Shown piece after piece: positions 34,376-44,968 of a DNA stretch of 64,000 nucleotides. This DNA comes from Hypericum androsaemum (Eukaryota; Streptophyta; Magnoliopsida; Malpighiales; Hypericaceae): contig OZ023188.1 in the NCBI GenBank assembly GCA_963995505.1, forward strand, positions 1,922,001 to 1,986,000, written 5' to 3'. Numbering within the stretch: position 1 is the first letter of the stretch; the number at the start of each line of letters is the position of its first letter. The notes beneath the pieces were generated by a model. It was not told the DNA's origin. It saw only the letters and a list, made by a program, of their open reading frames with translations, and did no database searches. The position numbers and the translations under genes were made by a program.

Positions 34376-34386
34376 GATATATATAC
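34376..34386 (-). promoter_or_regulatory. TATA box of the SAUR gene
   Basis: The minus strand reads gtgtatatatatc here. A start about 30 bases further along would give a leader of about 320 bases that includes the tandem duplication. Confidence 0.45.
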
Positions 34387-34638
34387 ACAAAGAACAGATA
34401 AAGGGAGAAAAGTTAGAGAGAGAAAGAGTTGTAAGAAAAAAGAGCTCCGGATCCTAGTCGGTACACGGGGGAGAGGAGACCTGGAAGTGAAGGCAAGGAG
34501 GAAGGCACACAAGTAAAAGACAAAAGAGCTATTTGTTTGGTTTCGGGAAAGAGAGACGGGATATTATTCCATAGTTGGAGGTACAAGCAGGAAAGAAATT
34601 AGTACGGAACAATATTTTCTTACGTTTTTTGGTGATTG

Positions 34639-34688
34639 AATTATTATAGTTTTTTTTGTAGTTCTTCAAAAAAAAATTATTATAGTTT
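34639..34688. mobile_element. 22-bp micro-insertion with 14-bp target duplication
   Basis: aattattatagttt occurs at 34639-34652 and 34675-34688 around a 22-base insert with T and A tracts at its two ends. Same pattern as the other micro-insertions in the window. Confidence 0.45.
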
Positions 34689-34821
34689 CTAAACTTGGAT
34701 TTGGTTACTTGGTGACAATATAGTAATAAACTGAAGGGAATGAGTTTGGACTATTGGCCAGGCTCCAGATGACCGATTCGACCATCTCCGAAATTGATGT
34801 TTCCCTGGCTTTGTAGTTATC

Positions 34822-34866
34822 CGGAAAGCCGTACATTTTTTTTGGTCAAGCGGAAAGCCGTACATT
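34822..34866 (-). mobile_element. 13-bp micro-insertion with 16-bp target duplication
   Basis: cggaaagccgtacatt occurs at 34822-34837 and 34851-34866, flanking ttttttggtcaag. On the minus strand the insert is an A-tailed stub. Confidence 0.55.
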
Positions 34867-34982
34867 CAAGTCAGGGGTCCGTGAACAAATTATCTTACGT
34901 TTTGTTGTTAGTCAAGTATTGGAACATGGATCAACTATTTAAATTTAACTAGAATATAATTTTTAGCCAACGACAAAATTTT

Positions 34983-35029
34983 TTCAAATAATAGTTTTTT
35001 TTTTTTGGTCGAGCTTCAAATAATAGTTT
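34983..35029 (-). mobile_element. 17-bp micro-insertion with 15-bp target duplication
   Basis: ttcaaataatagttt occurs at 34983-34997 and 35015-35029, flanking tttttttttggtcgagc. The insert shares the T-tract plus ggtc(a/g)ag head with the insert at 34838-34850. Confidence 0.55.
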
Positions 35030-35850
35030 ATATCAGTGTATTGATCAAATATTCGAATTCAATATTCTTAAGTTAAACTAGAGTAAGTTTTTAAGAAATA
35101 AATCTAACAAGTTGTCTTATTAGGCCTAATTGATTAAGATTGTGGATGGAAGTAGTTAATTAGTGACGAACCTGCCTTCGCTAAGCTGGCTACAACCTTG
35201 TCTTTGTTCGGTGCTAATGAGATCACGCCACGTTTACGTATCCACTAAGCATAGGACAGTGAAAGGGAGGAAGGTGGGAGGGTCAAATTAAACTCTGTAC
35301 TCTCTTTTATACGGAATTTAGAAAGGGGACAAGGATTGTGCATTTTTTTTGGGGTCCACGGCGGTTCGTGACCTAAAACTCTCCGGGGAATTTAAACTTA
35401 TCGACCGATCACGAAGTTATTCCAAGGAAGATTTGGTCAATTACGAATTGTGTGCATCGGAAATAGGAAAATCATAAGTACACTTGAGATAAGGATCTTT
35501 GGACTTCCGTATTAACGTTATTCCTATTTGTAGATAAGCAACGTTTTACCTATTGACTGACATCTAGAAAATTTAAGTATGGTGGTATATTTCGGTTTGA
35601 AACTTCATTGTTACTTTTGTATTTTATGGCGAATCCAAATAGCATACATTATTTTGAATAATTATAAAAAAATTATTGCTAAAGAAAAGAAAAGTTTAAG
35701 TGGTTACAAATCACCAGGATCTGACTACCAGCTCACTCACAAAGGGTAGTCAAATGGTACCTAGACCTAGCCTCAAGTTATCCCACAAGTTGAGTAGTTG
35801 AGAGGAAGCGTCCCATGTTTGGTAGGCTAGTGGGACACACAAACCGCCTA
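35030..35850. other. Intergenic DNA around a solo-LTR target
   Basis: No gene is seen. From about 35700 the sequence is a degenerate repeat (cctcaag, ccacaag, gagtagttgag) that resumes on the other side of the solo LTR at about 36240-36360. Confidence 0.45.
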
Positions 35851-35855
35851 ATTCA

Positions 35856-36234
35856 TGTTAGGAGTGGAGACGAAATAAGCAAAAGAGAGGAGATTTAGGC
35901 TAGCGACCGCTAGGGAGGGTTACAAATTGTGACGGATTTAGGGTCCTAGCAGCCGCTAGGCCTCTAGCGCCTGCTAGGGCGTGCTGGTAGCCTTTTCATG
36001 TTTTGCTCAGAATCTTGTTTTGGACTCCTAGGTCGACCTAGATATGTTTCTGAATGTACAAGGGTTTGTCTCTATATAAAGGCATGTTACCCTAGTTGAT
36101 GTAATGCTTTGTGACTTGGATACTCATCAATAAAAGTTCTTCTTTCTCCCAGTGGACGTAGACATTATGCCATACCACGTAATCTCGCGTGTCCATCGCG
36201 TCCTTGTTCTCTTGATATCATCGATTTCCTAACA
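35856..36234 (+). mobile_element. Solo LTR of the Copia-derived family
   Basis: Starts TGTTAGGAGTGGAG, ends CGATTTCCTAACA, and is flanked by attca and attct (4 of 5 identical), consistent with a 5-bp target duplication. The middle (gtttgtctctatataaa, catcaataaaagttcttc) matches the LTRs at 3698, 5302, 58386 and 60682. No internal sequence remains, so it arose by LTR-LTR recombination. Confidence 0.85.
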
Positions 36235-36239
36235 ATTCT

Positions 36240-36970
36240 AACCTCAAGCTAGCCCACAGGCCGAGTAGTTGAGTGGGGCGTCCACTAGCCATTGGACCAG
36301 CGAAAGGCCAACCTATCTTGCCTAGCCTCCAGCTGACTCACAATCTGGGCAGCCGAAAAGAATGCACGCACTCACTAATCCGCATACAAACATGTATCGG
36401 TCGCAGATACAGCTTCTGTAAAAAAATTGACATTGATTAAACTCTCGAACCATACAAATTTTATGCTGAAAGGCAAATCTAAATCCATACAAATTTTAGA
36501 CCAAATAAAATAAAGATATGTTCTTTTCTAAATGTAAAATTTTGTAGTTATATCTTACAGAAATTGGAACTTTTGAATTTCCTTAATTTATACTTGTCTC
36601 ATTAAACTAAATGTTCTTTGAGAAATACAAGTTGAATATAGGATATCCATCGTGAATTTCGATTCGAGGTGGACATTTTGGTGCAATGAGATTATTTTTT
36701 TAGGAACACAATGGTGTAGTTACCATGCGTTATAGTGACTATTGGCGCATTTGGTGTAATTACCATGAGTAAATACATTTTACTTGTGAAAAAATAATAA
36801 ATACATGTTAAAGAATTCCATAATGAAATATCGGTCGATACACTGTTTCCGATAATTGAATTTAATCACGGAACGAGGTGTTGTTTGTGTGTATTTGTCG
36901 TGGTCAAGGTAATACTTCTAGGTACCTATATACAAAAAATGAGAATGCTATATCCCGTTATAATATGCCT
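36240..36970. other. Intergenic DNA without visible gene
   Basis: AT-rich apart from the repeat-like start. Nothing recognised. Confidence 0.4.
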
Positions 36971-36973
36971 AGA

Positions 36974-37233
36974 ATCATCCTCCAGAACATTTTTGGGTTG
37001 CCTAAATTATAATAGGACCACGAGAATTAGATGTCCAGGGACAAAGATTTGGGCAATGTCTCATGCAACATTTTTCCAGAAGGCCTCGAAAGCGAAATCA
37101 ATCGAGATCATCCTCCGTAACGTTTTAGGTTGCCTAATATTTTATAGGACCACGAGAATTAGATGTCCAAAGAGTAAAATTTGGCAATGTCTCATCATGC
37201 AGCTGTTCCTGAGGACCACAAAGCAAAATCAAT
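36974..37233 (+). repeat. 130-bp tandem duplication
   Basis: Two copies, 36974-37106 and 37107-37233, share atcatcctcc, ggttgcctaa and gaccacgagaattagatgtc in order. They are diverged by perhaps 15-20 percent by eye. No open frame spans them convincingly. Confidence 0.8.
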
Positions 37234-38260
37234 ATTACTTATAAAAAATTGACTGTATTAATATAAATGTATACGATGTTTTCTTTTCCAAACTTCAATT
37301 TTTTCGTATTTTTGTTGGAGAAAATATATAGATTCGTTCACATAATATTGGATCCTAAGGCACAAACTAATTAAAAATACTGGTATATGCATCAGATATC
37401 ATTTGCCAAATGAAAAAAATTATATGCAGTGAAATAACATAGTCGCCCTTATTTATTTGTTGTACTAAAAATACATAATATTATGATATTTATTAAATCA
37501 GCTAATTTATGTTTAAATCAAATCAAAGTATTAAAAATAAAAAAGTATACTAAAGCCAGTTATATTTACAAGAATCTTTTAAGTTATTGTTTCTGTAATT
37601 TTTCTTAACGAGTAATTCTGCACGGAAAGGAAGCAGGAGATGAACCGGAACAATTCCAACGTGCGCGTAGCAGGAGGAAATTGGAGGAAATTGCAGGGAA
37701 TTGCCACTTGGCCCTGCAATAACTGCTCGGTCGTCGTTGAATTTAATTGGCTTGACTGAAGTACACTAACGGGTATTAAGTTGCTAGAAATTTTTCTCAA
37801 AAAAATATGCTAGAAATAGTAAATGAGACGCGACATATATTTGCTTGTCTCAAATTTGAATCCGTAATAATATAATCTGCATTATTTTTTAAAGAGAATC
37901 ATGCTGATATATATACATATAATATTTTGAATTTATATTTAAATTAATTAATTCATTCATTAATTATCAAATGATTTGGACTAAAGCAAAAGTTAATCCA
38001 ACAACTTGAAAATCCAAGTACATGAGGGTTTTGGATTGAGTAGGGACTACTAAAAAGTTGTCCCCATGGAGAGGACTGATTCAGAGCCATTGGATCCATT
38101 TTTTTATTAAAAAAATTGATCTGATGGTCACACAAAGGATATTTTTGACTATATATCCCAAAAAATACTAATTAAGATTCCACCCACATTAATTCTGCCG
38201 CCCACATTGATTCCACGTTAATTCCACTTTTTGACTATATATCTCTTCCTCTTCTCCTCT
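37234..38260. other. AT-rich intergenic DNA with one micro-insertion
   Basis: No gene is seen. At 37782-37791 and 37808-37817 the 10-mer tgctagaaat flanks a 16-base insert with T and A tracts. Confidence 0.45.
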
Positions 38261-38680
38261 CTTTCATGGTCACTTCTTTTTCCTCTCTCTCTCTCTCTCT
38301 CTCCCTAAACCTAACCCTTCTCTCCTTCGCCTCTCTACTCATTCTTGTTCGCCAAAACCACCTTCAATAGGAAGAAGTTCGACACTGATCTCGCCCGCTT
38401 TCAGGTACCCCTTCCCGCCACTCTTCTTCTCTTCGTCTTTCTTTTCTTTTTTCGGTACGCCGTCGACAACTCCTTCCTTCTCTTCTCCACCTATATCGTA
38501 TTCTCCATGTGGCTCGGCTTCGCCATGATCTGGCCGGCTCCGTCCGCACCAACATTCTCGATGCCGCCACCGACGGCCTCTTCTGCTACCTCTTCATCTC
38601 CGTCTGTGCCATGAATATCATGTTTACCACCATGCTATTTTTGTATTTGTACAATAGTATTTTTTGTATTGGTATATTTG
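38261..38680 (+). other. Unrecognised pyrimidine-rich, possibly gene-derived segment
   Basis: A CT-rich stretch (about 38284-38303) is followed by an open frame at 38345-38614. It contains FNRKKFDTDLARFQ and then a hydrophobic part. There is no clear domain, no ATG matching a known start, and it runs into a minisatellite. It may be a gene fragment or non-coding. Confidence 0.25.
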
Positions 38681-38689
38681 TAGGCTGAT

Positions 38690-39335
38690 ACTAATTTTCG
38701 GATGTAATGATAGTGATTTTCAGATATAGTAATACTGGTCTTCAGATGTAATGACATTAGTTTTCATATTTAATGATACTGGTTTACAAATATAATGATA
38801 TTGGTTTTCATATTTAATGATATTGGTTCGCACATTTACTTATAGTGGTTAGCATGTTTACTGATAGTGGTTTGCACTTGTGGTGATAGTGGTTCGCATG
38901 TTCACCGGTATTGGTTAGCATGTTAATTGACGCTGGATTCCATGTCGAGTGATAATGGTTTGCGTGTTTAGTGATACTGGTTTTTGTATATAGTAGTTTT
39001 CATATATTAGTTTTCGGATATTGGTTTTCAGATGTTGGGATATTGGTTTTCGTATATTGGGATATTGGTTTCGTATATAGTGATATTGGTTTGCATGTGT
39101 AGCGATAGTAGTTTTCATATGTAGTGATATTGGTTTGCATGTGTAGTGATATTGGTTTTCGAATGTTGGAATATTAGTTTTGGTATGTAGTGATATTGGT
39201 TTGCATATGTAACGATAGTAGTTTTTATATATAGTTATTTTGGTTTTCATATGCAGTGATATTGGTTTGTATGTGTAGTGATATTGGTATAATAGTTAGC
39301 ATGTTTATAAATAGTGGTTTGTGTGTTATCGTCCT
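38690..39335 (+). repeat. Degenerate minisatellite, TG(A)TATTGGTTTTCAT-type
   Basis: About 640 bases built from 20-30 base units around gtagtgatattggttttcat with variants (tttgcatg, ttcatatt, agtggtt). By eye there are roughly 25 units with variable length. The complementary strand gives a short Thr/Ile/Asn/His-rich frame (39250-38915) that is a composition artefact. Confidence 0.85.
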
Positions 39336-39349
39336 CCGGATTTTAAAAT

Positions 39350-39712
39350 ATGCGGTCCGACCGGTCGGACTAGGATACGAGTGTAAAAGCATACCAGATT
39401 TTGACCCAAAAATGATTACCTTGCGAACCGAACTAAATTTGGTCGGACTAAATGGTCAGACCAAAAAATCTGACCAACCCGGGGTGGTTTACCCAGATTT
39501 TTAATAAAAAAGTACATATCCGGTCCGACCTGGTCTAATATTCCTATCTGTTATATTCTAATATTTTTGATTAAAAAATGTAATATTTTTTAGGTATGTA
39601 TGCGATTACCTGTACAATTATACTTAGATTATATATAAATATATTTATTTTTCAAATAAAAAATTTTGGTCTGACCGATGGTATGTCCGGTCAGACCGGT
39701 TGATATGCCCTA
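39350..39712. repeat. Decayed inverted-repeat element
   Basis: Left edge aatatgcggtccgaccggtc and right edge (inverted) gcatatcaaccggtctgacc match imperfectly. The interior is AT-rich and non-coding. No target duplication was identified. Confidence 0.4.
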
Positions 39713-39776
39713 CTCTTAGGTATGTATAATCGCAACCCAGCAACGGAACATAGTATGGGAAAACCAACGAACACTT

Positions 39777-39998
39777 TTTTTTATCGGTAAAGCGTAAATA
39801 TAACATATTTATAAATTGGGACGTTGAAACTCCCGCGTACTAGTACGAGATTGGTACAAGATCGTAGTTCGCAAGCCCAATCAAAATTCTTTAGTACAAA
39901 AAACCGAGAGGAAAAACTACGGAAGGGATAAGGAACAAGTTCATCGCTGCTATACATCGTTTCAACAGTCCCCGCCAAAACAATCCAACTCAACAGAT
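39777..39998 (-). mobile_element. Truncated A-tailed retroposon (LINE/SINE type)
   Basis: The insert is 222 bases, flanked by the 15-mer aaccaacgaacactt (39762-39776 and 39999-40013). It begins with a T tract on this strand, that is an A tail on the minus strand, followed by atcggtaaagcgtaaata. No open reading frame is kept. This is target-primed reverse transcription structure with 5' truncation. Confidence 0.8.
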
Positions 39999-40096
39999 AA
40001 CCAACGAACACTTACATTAACTAGTGAATATATTGTTTTAACTAAACTATGAGGTCTCGAGTTCGAATTATTGAGAGTGTAGCAATGTTAAATACA

Positions 40097-40404
40097 TCCT
40101 CCACGAGATTAAACTCGCGGCTTGTGGTCCAGTTCTCTCCTGGTCATTCAATCCACTATGATTTTGTGGTATTTTCGGTTCCTGTTATGGTTGCAGTAGG
40201 TTATCTAGTCTTTTTCGTGTTTTGCTTGCTGCATTATGGACTTTTGTTTGGTTATTTCTTCTAGGGAAGTTACATAATTCTTATCTAGTCATAATTCTTA
40301 TCTAGTAGGTTCTACTTTGATAATTATTATCTAATTCTTTCGTGATGTAATTCTGGCTTGGAAATTTTTTCGAGGAATAATATACTTTTACTTATTGAAA
40401 AAAA
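40097..40404 (+). mobile_element. Truncated A-tailed retroposon (LINE/SINE type)
   Basis: The insert is 308 bases between two copies of caatgttaaataca (40083-40096 and 40405-40418), ending in acttattgaaaaaaa. The 3' end atacttttacttattg(A)n resembles the ends of other A-tailed inserts in the window. It is probably a 5'-truncated LINE copy. Confidence 0.8.
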
Positions 40405-40418
40405 CAATGTTAAATACA

Positions 40419-41684
40419 AGTGTGATACTTCATTGAATCTGCCATGTATTTTGCAGAGTTTTAATGTCTGTTTTGGTGGAATTACGTTTGTTTAAGTTTG
40501 GACAAGGAAACATGGCATCCTAATTCTGTTGCCCCAAACTCCGCCACGCGTCGCTGTCTATACACAAACACTGTCAATTGATTGCAGTTTGCCCGTTTGG
40601 TGCGACATTAGGTAACATGAAGATTTAAAGATGCAGTGTTGTTCTTTGGAAATTAACTAATTTTCTTTAGTTGAAATCCAAACACACGATAAATAATCCA
40701 GTTTATAATGGAGTACGACTTTTAAAAAATAACAAAATTTTTCTAACAAATATGTAACACTAATGCATTTCAATTAACTCAAATTTAAAATAATTTTAGT
40801 TAAGTTAGAAAAATTCAATCACTATATAATTTAAGTGATTGTTGGTTATAATTTTTTTTGTGCATATCAAGTATTAATACATTTTTTAATTAACTTACCT
40901 AAAAAAATTAATAATTCAAGTTTTAACCGATTAAATATTGCATAATGACACTCGTCACCTTTCTCGGCGAACGAGACGAGCTACCCGCTCGTGGCTTCGG
41001 TAATATATGTTATACTTTAATGGAGGCAAAGGCAAGTGGTATCATTATCTAGTCATCCTTAATGACACTTTTCCAATTTTGCTTTCCTGCTTTGAATGCT
41101 TGCGAGATGGAAAAACCAAAAAGACAGCGAGACAACGGCCTCCCGGAACCACATGCTGTACCTTTGTCCCCGTGGGACATTAGAGTGGCAATACGCAACC
41201 TTAATCCGAGTAAAAATTACCTTAAGTTTTTCAATTGAATATTAGAATTTTTACATGGTGACGGACTTGGTTGATTTCATAGTTTGCTGTTGTTCGCATG
41301 ACTCTCTTGTTATGACATATTGGCAAAATTAGAGTCCGTGAAAATTTTATCACAGTAAGTTTTGTAAAAAATCAACGTACATATTATCTAATTATTTTTA
41401 GTTAAATATTCAGATTCAAATATGGTCGCTAAAATAAGTTAATCTAGTATTCCGTTATTTCACACACAATCTTCGTATCATGACACATTGATAAAGTAAA
41501 AGTTATTAAAATACTTCATTTTCTATGGACTTCGTTGAGAAAATTTGTTGAGAATACACCAAATCATTGAGCGGTATGGTGATAAGAGTTAGGCTTGAAA
41601 ATACGAAATTGCTAATTCTCATGCCCATAGAAAATCAACCCCCATTTCCAGTTGAAAATATTTGAACGAAACATATTCGATTAA
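40419..41684. other. AT-rich intergenic DNA
   Basis: No gene or clear repeat is seen in about 1.27 kb. Confidence 0.5.
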
Positions 41685-41693
41685 TTATTTATT

Positions 41694-42809
41694 GGAAAAA
41701 GTCCACTTAAGTACCTTGTAGTATCGCAAAAAATCAAGTTAGTACCCTGTAGTTTAAAACGTATCAATTAAGTTAAACTTATTCCAATTAAAATTAATTA
41801 GAGGCCCGGGCAGCTGCCCGAACCTTACCCTTCTTGCCCGGACCCTGCCCGGCCACGTGGACGGGCCACATCAGATTTTTCATTCCATCTTCGTCTCCGA
41901 GCCCTCATCCTCTCCTCCTCCTCCTCTCTCTCTCTCTCTCATTAGCGTTTAAAGCCTCGACTCTTCTTCTAACCAAATCCAACTTCTTCATTTCCGTCAA
42001 CACAGATTCAACTTTGGAGCTTCTCTGAGAATTAACAAATACGACAGAATCCAAACAAACCAATTAATTAACTGTTAAAAATAGGCCACCATCGGGGTGG
42101 AGTTCTAGACCCGGAGCATGGACATCGACGGGAAGGAGGTCAAGTCCCCAATTTGAGACATCGTCGCCGGCGAGCATGGATAATTAATGGTCAATCAAGG
42201 AAGCCGGTTTGTCGCCAAACTGCTTTGCAAACCTACCTCAGATCCCGGCTCTTGAGAGTCCTCCCGACGCCTTCCAGTACCGAGAACGTCTTCCTCGGCG
42301 ACCTCATCATCTCGGCGGCAGCATCTCCTCTTCCCCGCCGTCATCGTTATGGCCGTCGTCTTCCTCGATCTTCGTGTACCTCGACCTTCTCTCCCTCACC
42401 GCAGCCGTCGACAGCACCGGAACCCTCACCAGCGCCGACTAGTTCACCGCCTTCCTGATCCCCACCGCGCCGCCTCCGAGATCGTTCTCCCCCAGCGGCC
42501 TGGGGATGGATTTCGAAGAGGAGGATGGGAGGGAGGGCCTCCGGTAGAGGAGCGGGAGGCGTTTAGGGTCCGAAAGCACCGCAAGGATCCCGGAGTTAGC
42601 CGGGAGGGAGGATCGGTGGTCCAGGTGGTTGATCCTGCAGATATTGTCAGCGAAGGGTGGAGGGGAGTTGGATTTAGGATCGGAGAATTCGTTGGTCCAG
42701 AGGACGTCGTCCTCGGTGAGCTCGTAAATGTTGCCAACGACGGAGGAGAAGGAGGAGGAGGAGGAGGCCGAGGAACTACAAAAACCTTAGTTGGCCAAGG
42801 GCGTTCAAT

Positions 42810-42840
<31 letters not shown>

Positions 42841-43102
42841 AGAATGAGGGAGGAGAGACAACCACGTTATCAGAGAAATCTGATGTGGCCCTTCCAGAGA
42901 CAGCCACGTCATCAGAGAAATCTGATGTGGCCCGTCCACGTGGCCAGGTAGGGTTTGGGCAAGAAGGGCAAGGTTCGGGTAGCTGCCCGGGCCTTTAATT
43001 GATTTTAATTGGAATAAGTTTGACTCAATTGATACGTTTTAAACTACATGGTACTAGCTTGATTTTTTGCAATACTACAAGGTACTTTAGTGGACTTTTC
43101 TC
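41694..43102. mobile_element. Mutator-like Pack-MULE (family L, copy 2)
   Basis: The element is 1409 bases flanked by ttatttatt and ttatttttt (8 of 9 identical). The inverted repeats are about 190 bases, starting G(G/A)(A/G)AAAAGTCCACT, with gtaccttgtagtatcgc, the palindromic gggcagctgccc region and the cacgtgg motif seen in the other family L copies. The core is not repeat DNA: on the minus strand it carries a broken copy of a plant S40/DUF584 gene (42233-42757). A transposase is absent. Confidence 0.88.
42233..42757 (-). pseudogene. S40/DUF584 senescence-regulator fragment captured by a Pack-MULE
   Basis: On the minus strand the frame opening near 42757 reads GNIYELTEDDVLWTNEF and continues to NSGILAVLSDPKRLPLLYR, the N-terminal signature of S40-type proteins. 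It then meets a stop (end ...IRKAVN). A second frame gives an acidic stretch ending EEEMLPP. A third ends KTFSVLEGVGRTLKSRDLR with a stop at 42233-42235, the typical C-terminal block (TFSVLEGVGRTLKGRDL) of the family. All three blocks are in the right order on one strand, so an S40 coding sequence was captured and later broken by at least one stop and two frame changes. The family is linked to leaf senescence in barley and Arabidopsis. Confidence 0.75.
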
Positions 43103-43187
43103 TTATTTTTTCATTATTTGCGTTGTTCTTGTCCAACATGATTAAAAAAAATTATAAACCTTCAGAGCGCCGACTCGGCAGAAGCCC

Positions 43188-44162
43188 GGTTTTTTTTTTT
43201 TAAAAGTAGAGTTGCTTTTATTGATATAATAATAATATGTACATGTTATGATTAAAAAAGACAAATTACATTCAGTTCCTACGGGTAGAATCTCTACTAC
43301 TCAAAAACTTATTTCGTTATTGTTGTTATTTGTAAAAATATTGGTATCGAATTTCTGACTCATGCCAGCAATTAATTTAGTATTAATTTATTACTGAAAT
43401 GACTATTATGCCCCTGAGGTCATCTTCTCCGAACCATCTTCATCGGAGAGAACCGACCAACCCTCTCCTCTCCACCTCCAGCAATCAAATCTAATCTGCA
43501 AGCTACTCTTGTTCCAGCAAGAGATTAACTTGAACAGAGAATGATCTTGTAAAATTGAACAGAGAAAATTATAACAAAGAAGATGATCTCAGATGGCGCT
43601 CAAGGAGGAGGCCCACCGCGAGGTCAACTACTAGCGGCCCGTCGCAAACTTCGTCCAGCCCCCTAAGGCCTGGCGGTTCCCCCCGCCCGACCCTGTCGGC
43701 CGATGATGACTCCGACTCCGAGGTCGAGATGCTCAGCATATCCAGCAGCGACGATGAGAGCTCCCGTGCCACAAGCCGCGGCTGTCCTTCTCGTCGGCGG
43801 GCAAGGGTTCAGACCGTCAGGACAAAACTCTCGGCAGGCGGGCGAGAAAGAGGTTGAGGAAGGTCGGGGACGATAGCGAGGCCAGCGGCGGCTTTGGTGA
43901 GGGACGTGAGCAACTCTTTTTCGTCGGCTGACGGTCGAGAGAGAGGTTGAAGAAGAGGATTAATTTTTTTATTTATTTTTGTAGGGGTATATAGATCCAT
44001 GTTAAAATTGATTGATGAGATAGATCCGAGAACAACATTTTTACAAAAAATAGTAACGATAAAATAATATTTTGAATAACCAAAATTTTATCTGTAATTA
44101 TGTCATAGAATATGTACCTGGGAATAATTTGCCCTTAAAACAATCAGAGCTTCATAGCGCTA
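43188..44162 (-). mobile_element. Retroposon-like insertion, itself invaded by a Mutator-like element
   Basis: actcggcagaagccc occurs at 43173-43187 and 44163-44177 (extended match gcgc..actcggcagaagccc). The insert starts with a T tract on this strand (ttttttttttttaaaagtag), so it is an A-tailed insertion in minus orientation. The Mutator-like unit at 43260-44134 lies inside it. Confidence 0.5.
43260..44134. mobile_element. Decayed Mutator-like element (ends like family G)
   Basis: Left end gacaaattacattcagttcc and right end (inverted) gggcaaattattcccaggta resemble the GG(A/G)CAAATTAC ends of the 26600-28104 element. The inverted parts later share ttgttgttatttgtaaaaat-like words. The flanks (attaaaaaa and ttaaaacaa) agree only partly. 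The GC-rich core, about 43560-43920, has an Arg/Ser-rich open frame (43555-43857) with DDDSDSEVEML, an unrecognised and possibly captured gene piece. Confidence 0.5.
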
Positions 44163-44177
44163 ACTCGGCAGAAGCCC

Positions 44178-44959
44178 ATGTTATTAAAGCCCAGTTGACA
44201 CTAGCGAACGTGATCTGGCCCGGCCCACGATGGGAGGCTGATATTCTGCGAAGAAATTTTAATAAAAATCTAACATATTTAATATAACAAATAAAATATC
44301 ATGTCATTTGAATTAAGTTTAGTCGATTTAGTGAGTAACATGTATTTTGGAGTTCCAGATCATCCATGATTCATATATAACATTCATCTAGATGAAGCTG
44401 ACTATTCACATATATGATTATAATCATTCCCAAAAGCAACTTGAATTATACTTTATTCCTCCTCAATACTGTTTCCCCTTATTTGTTAAATCATACATAC
44501 ATTGGCATAATTGTTATCATTATTCTGAAGGTGACATATAAACCAACATGTAATTATAGCTTTTATGTTGCTATTGACGTGAGATCTTGAATTAATTTGT
44601 CATTCCTCGCATAAAATTCTAAAAAGTGGAAAAGCCATAAAACCATAGAAAATGACACCAGAATTGTAATTATTATCAGTCATGACGCCTCTCATGTGTT
44701 TTTGTGCTGCAACAGTTGACATTTGAAGTCGTGGTCAGCAACCCACCGATTAATAAATCGCAATTGTTTTCCATTTGGATTGACATCTGTTTAATATGGA
44801 ATTATAATTACTAATCAAGGAGAATGCAATTAAGGTTTAGAATTACTACTTGAGATTTGAAATGGGTATTTCACGCAGCTGCATTCACAATACTATAAGA
44901 TGATGATAAAGTTATTCTAACAAGTATTCGAAACTGATGCATGTACAATAGTTTAAACT
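44178..44959. other. AT-rich intergenic DNA
   Basis: No gene or repeat is recognised. Confidence 0.5.
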
Positions 44960-44968
44960 AAAAAAATA

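Noticed and set aside
33564..34388. A 274-residue SAUR with a long N-terminal extension
   Set aside because: The extension has no ATG, is built from a duplicated leader segment and is absent from the SAUR family. The 153-residue form was chosen.
38345..38614. Possible membrane protein gene
   Set aside because: Hydrophobic stretch only, no family match, no convincing start or splice context, and it runs into a minisatellite. Left as an unrecognised segment.
38915..39250. Repetitive Thr/His/Asn/Tyr-rich 111-residue frame
   Set aside because: Complement of the minisatellite. Repetition in the protein only reflects the DNA repeat.
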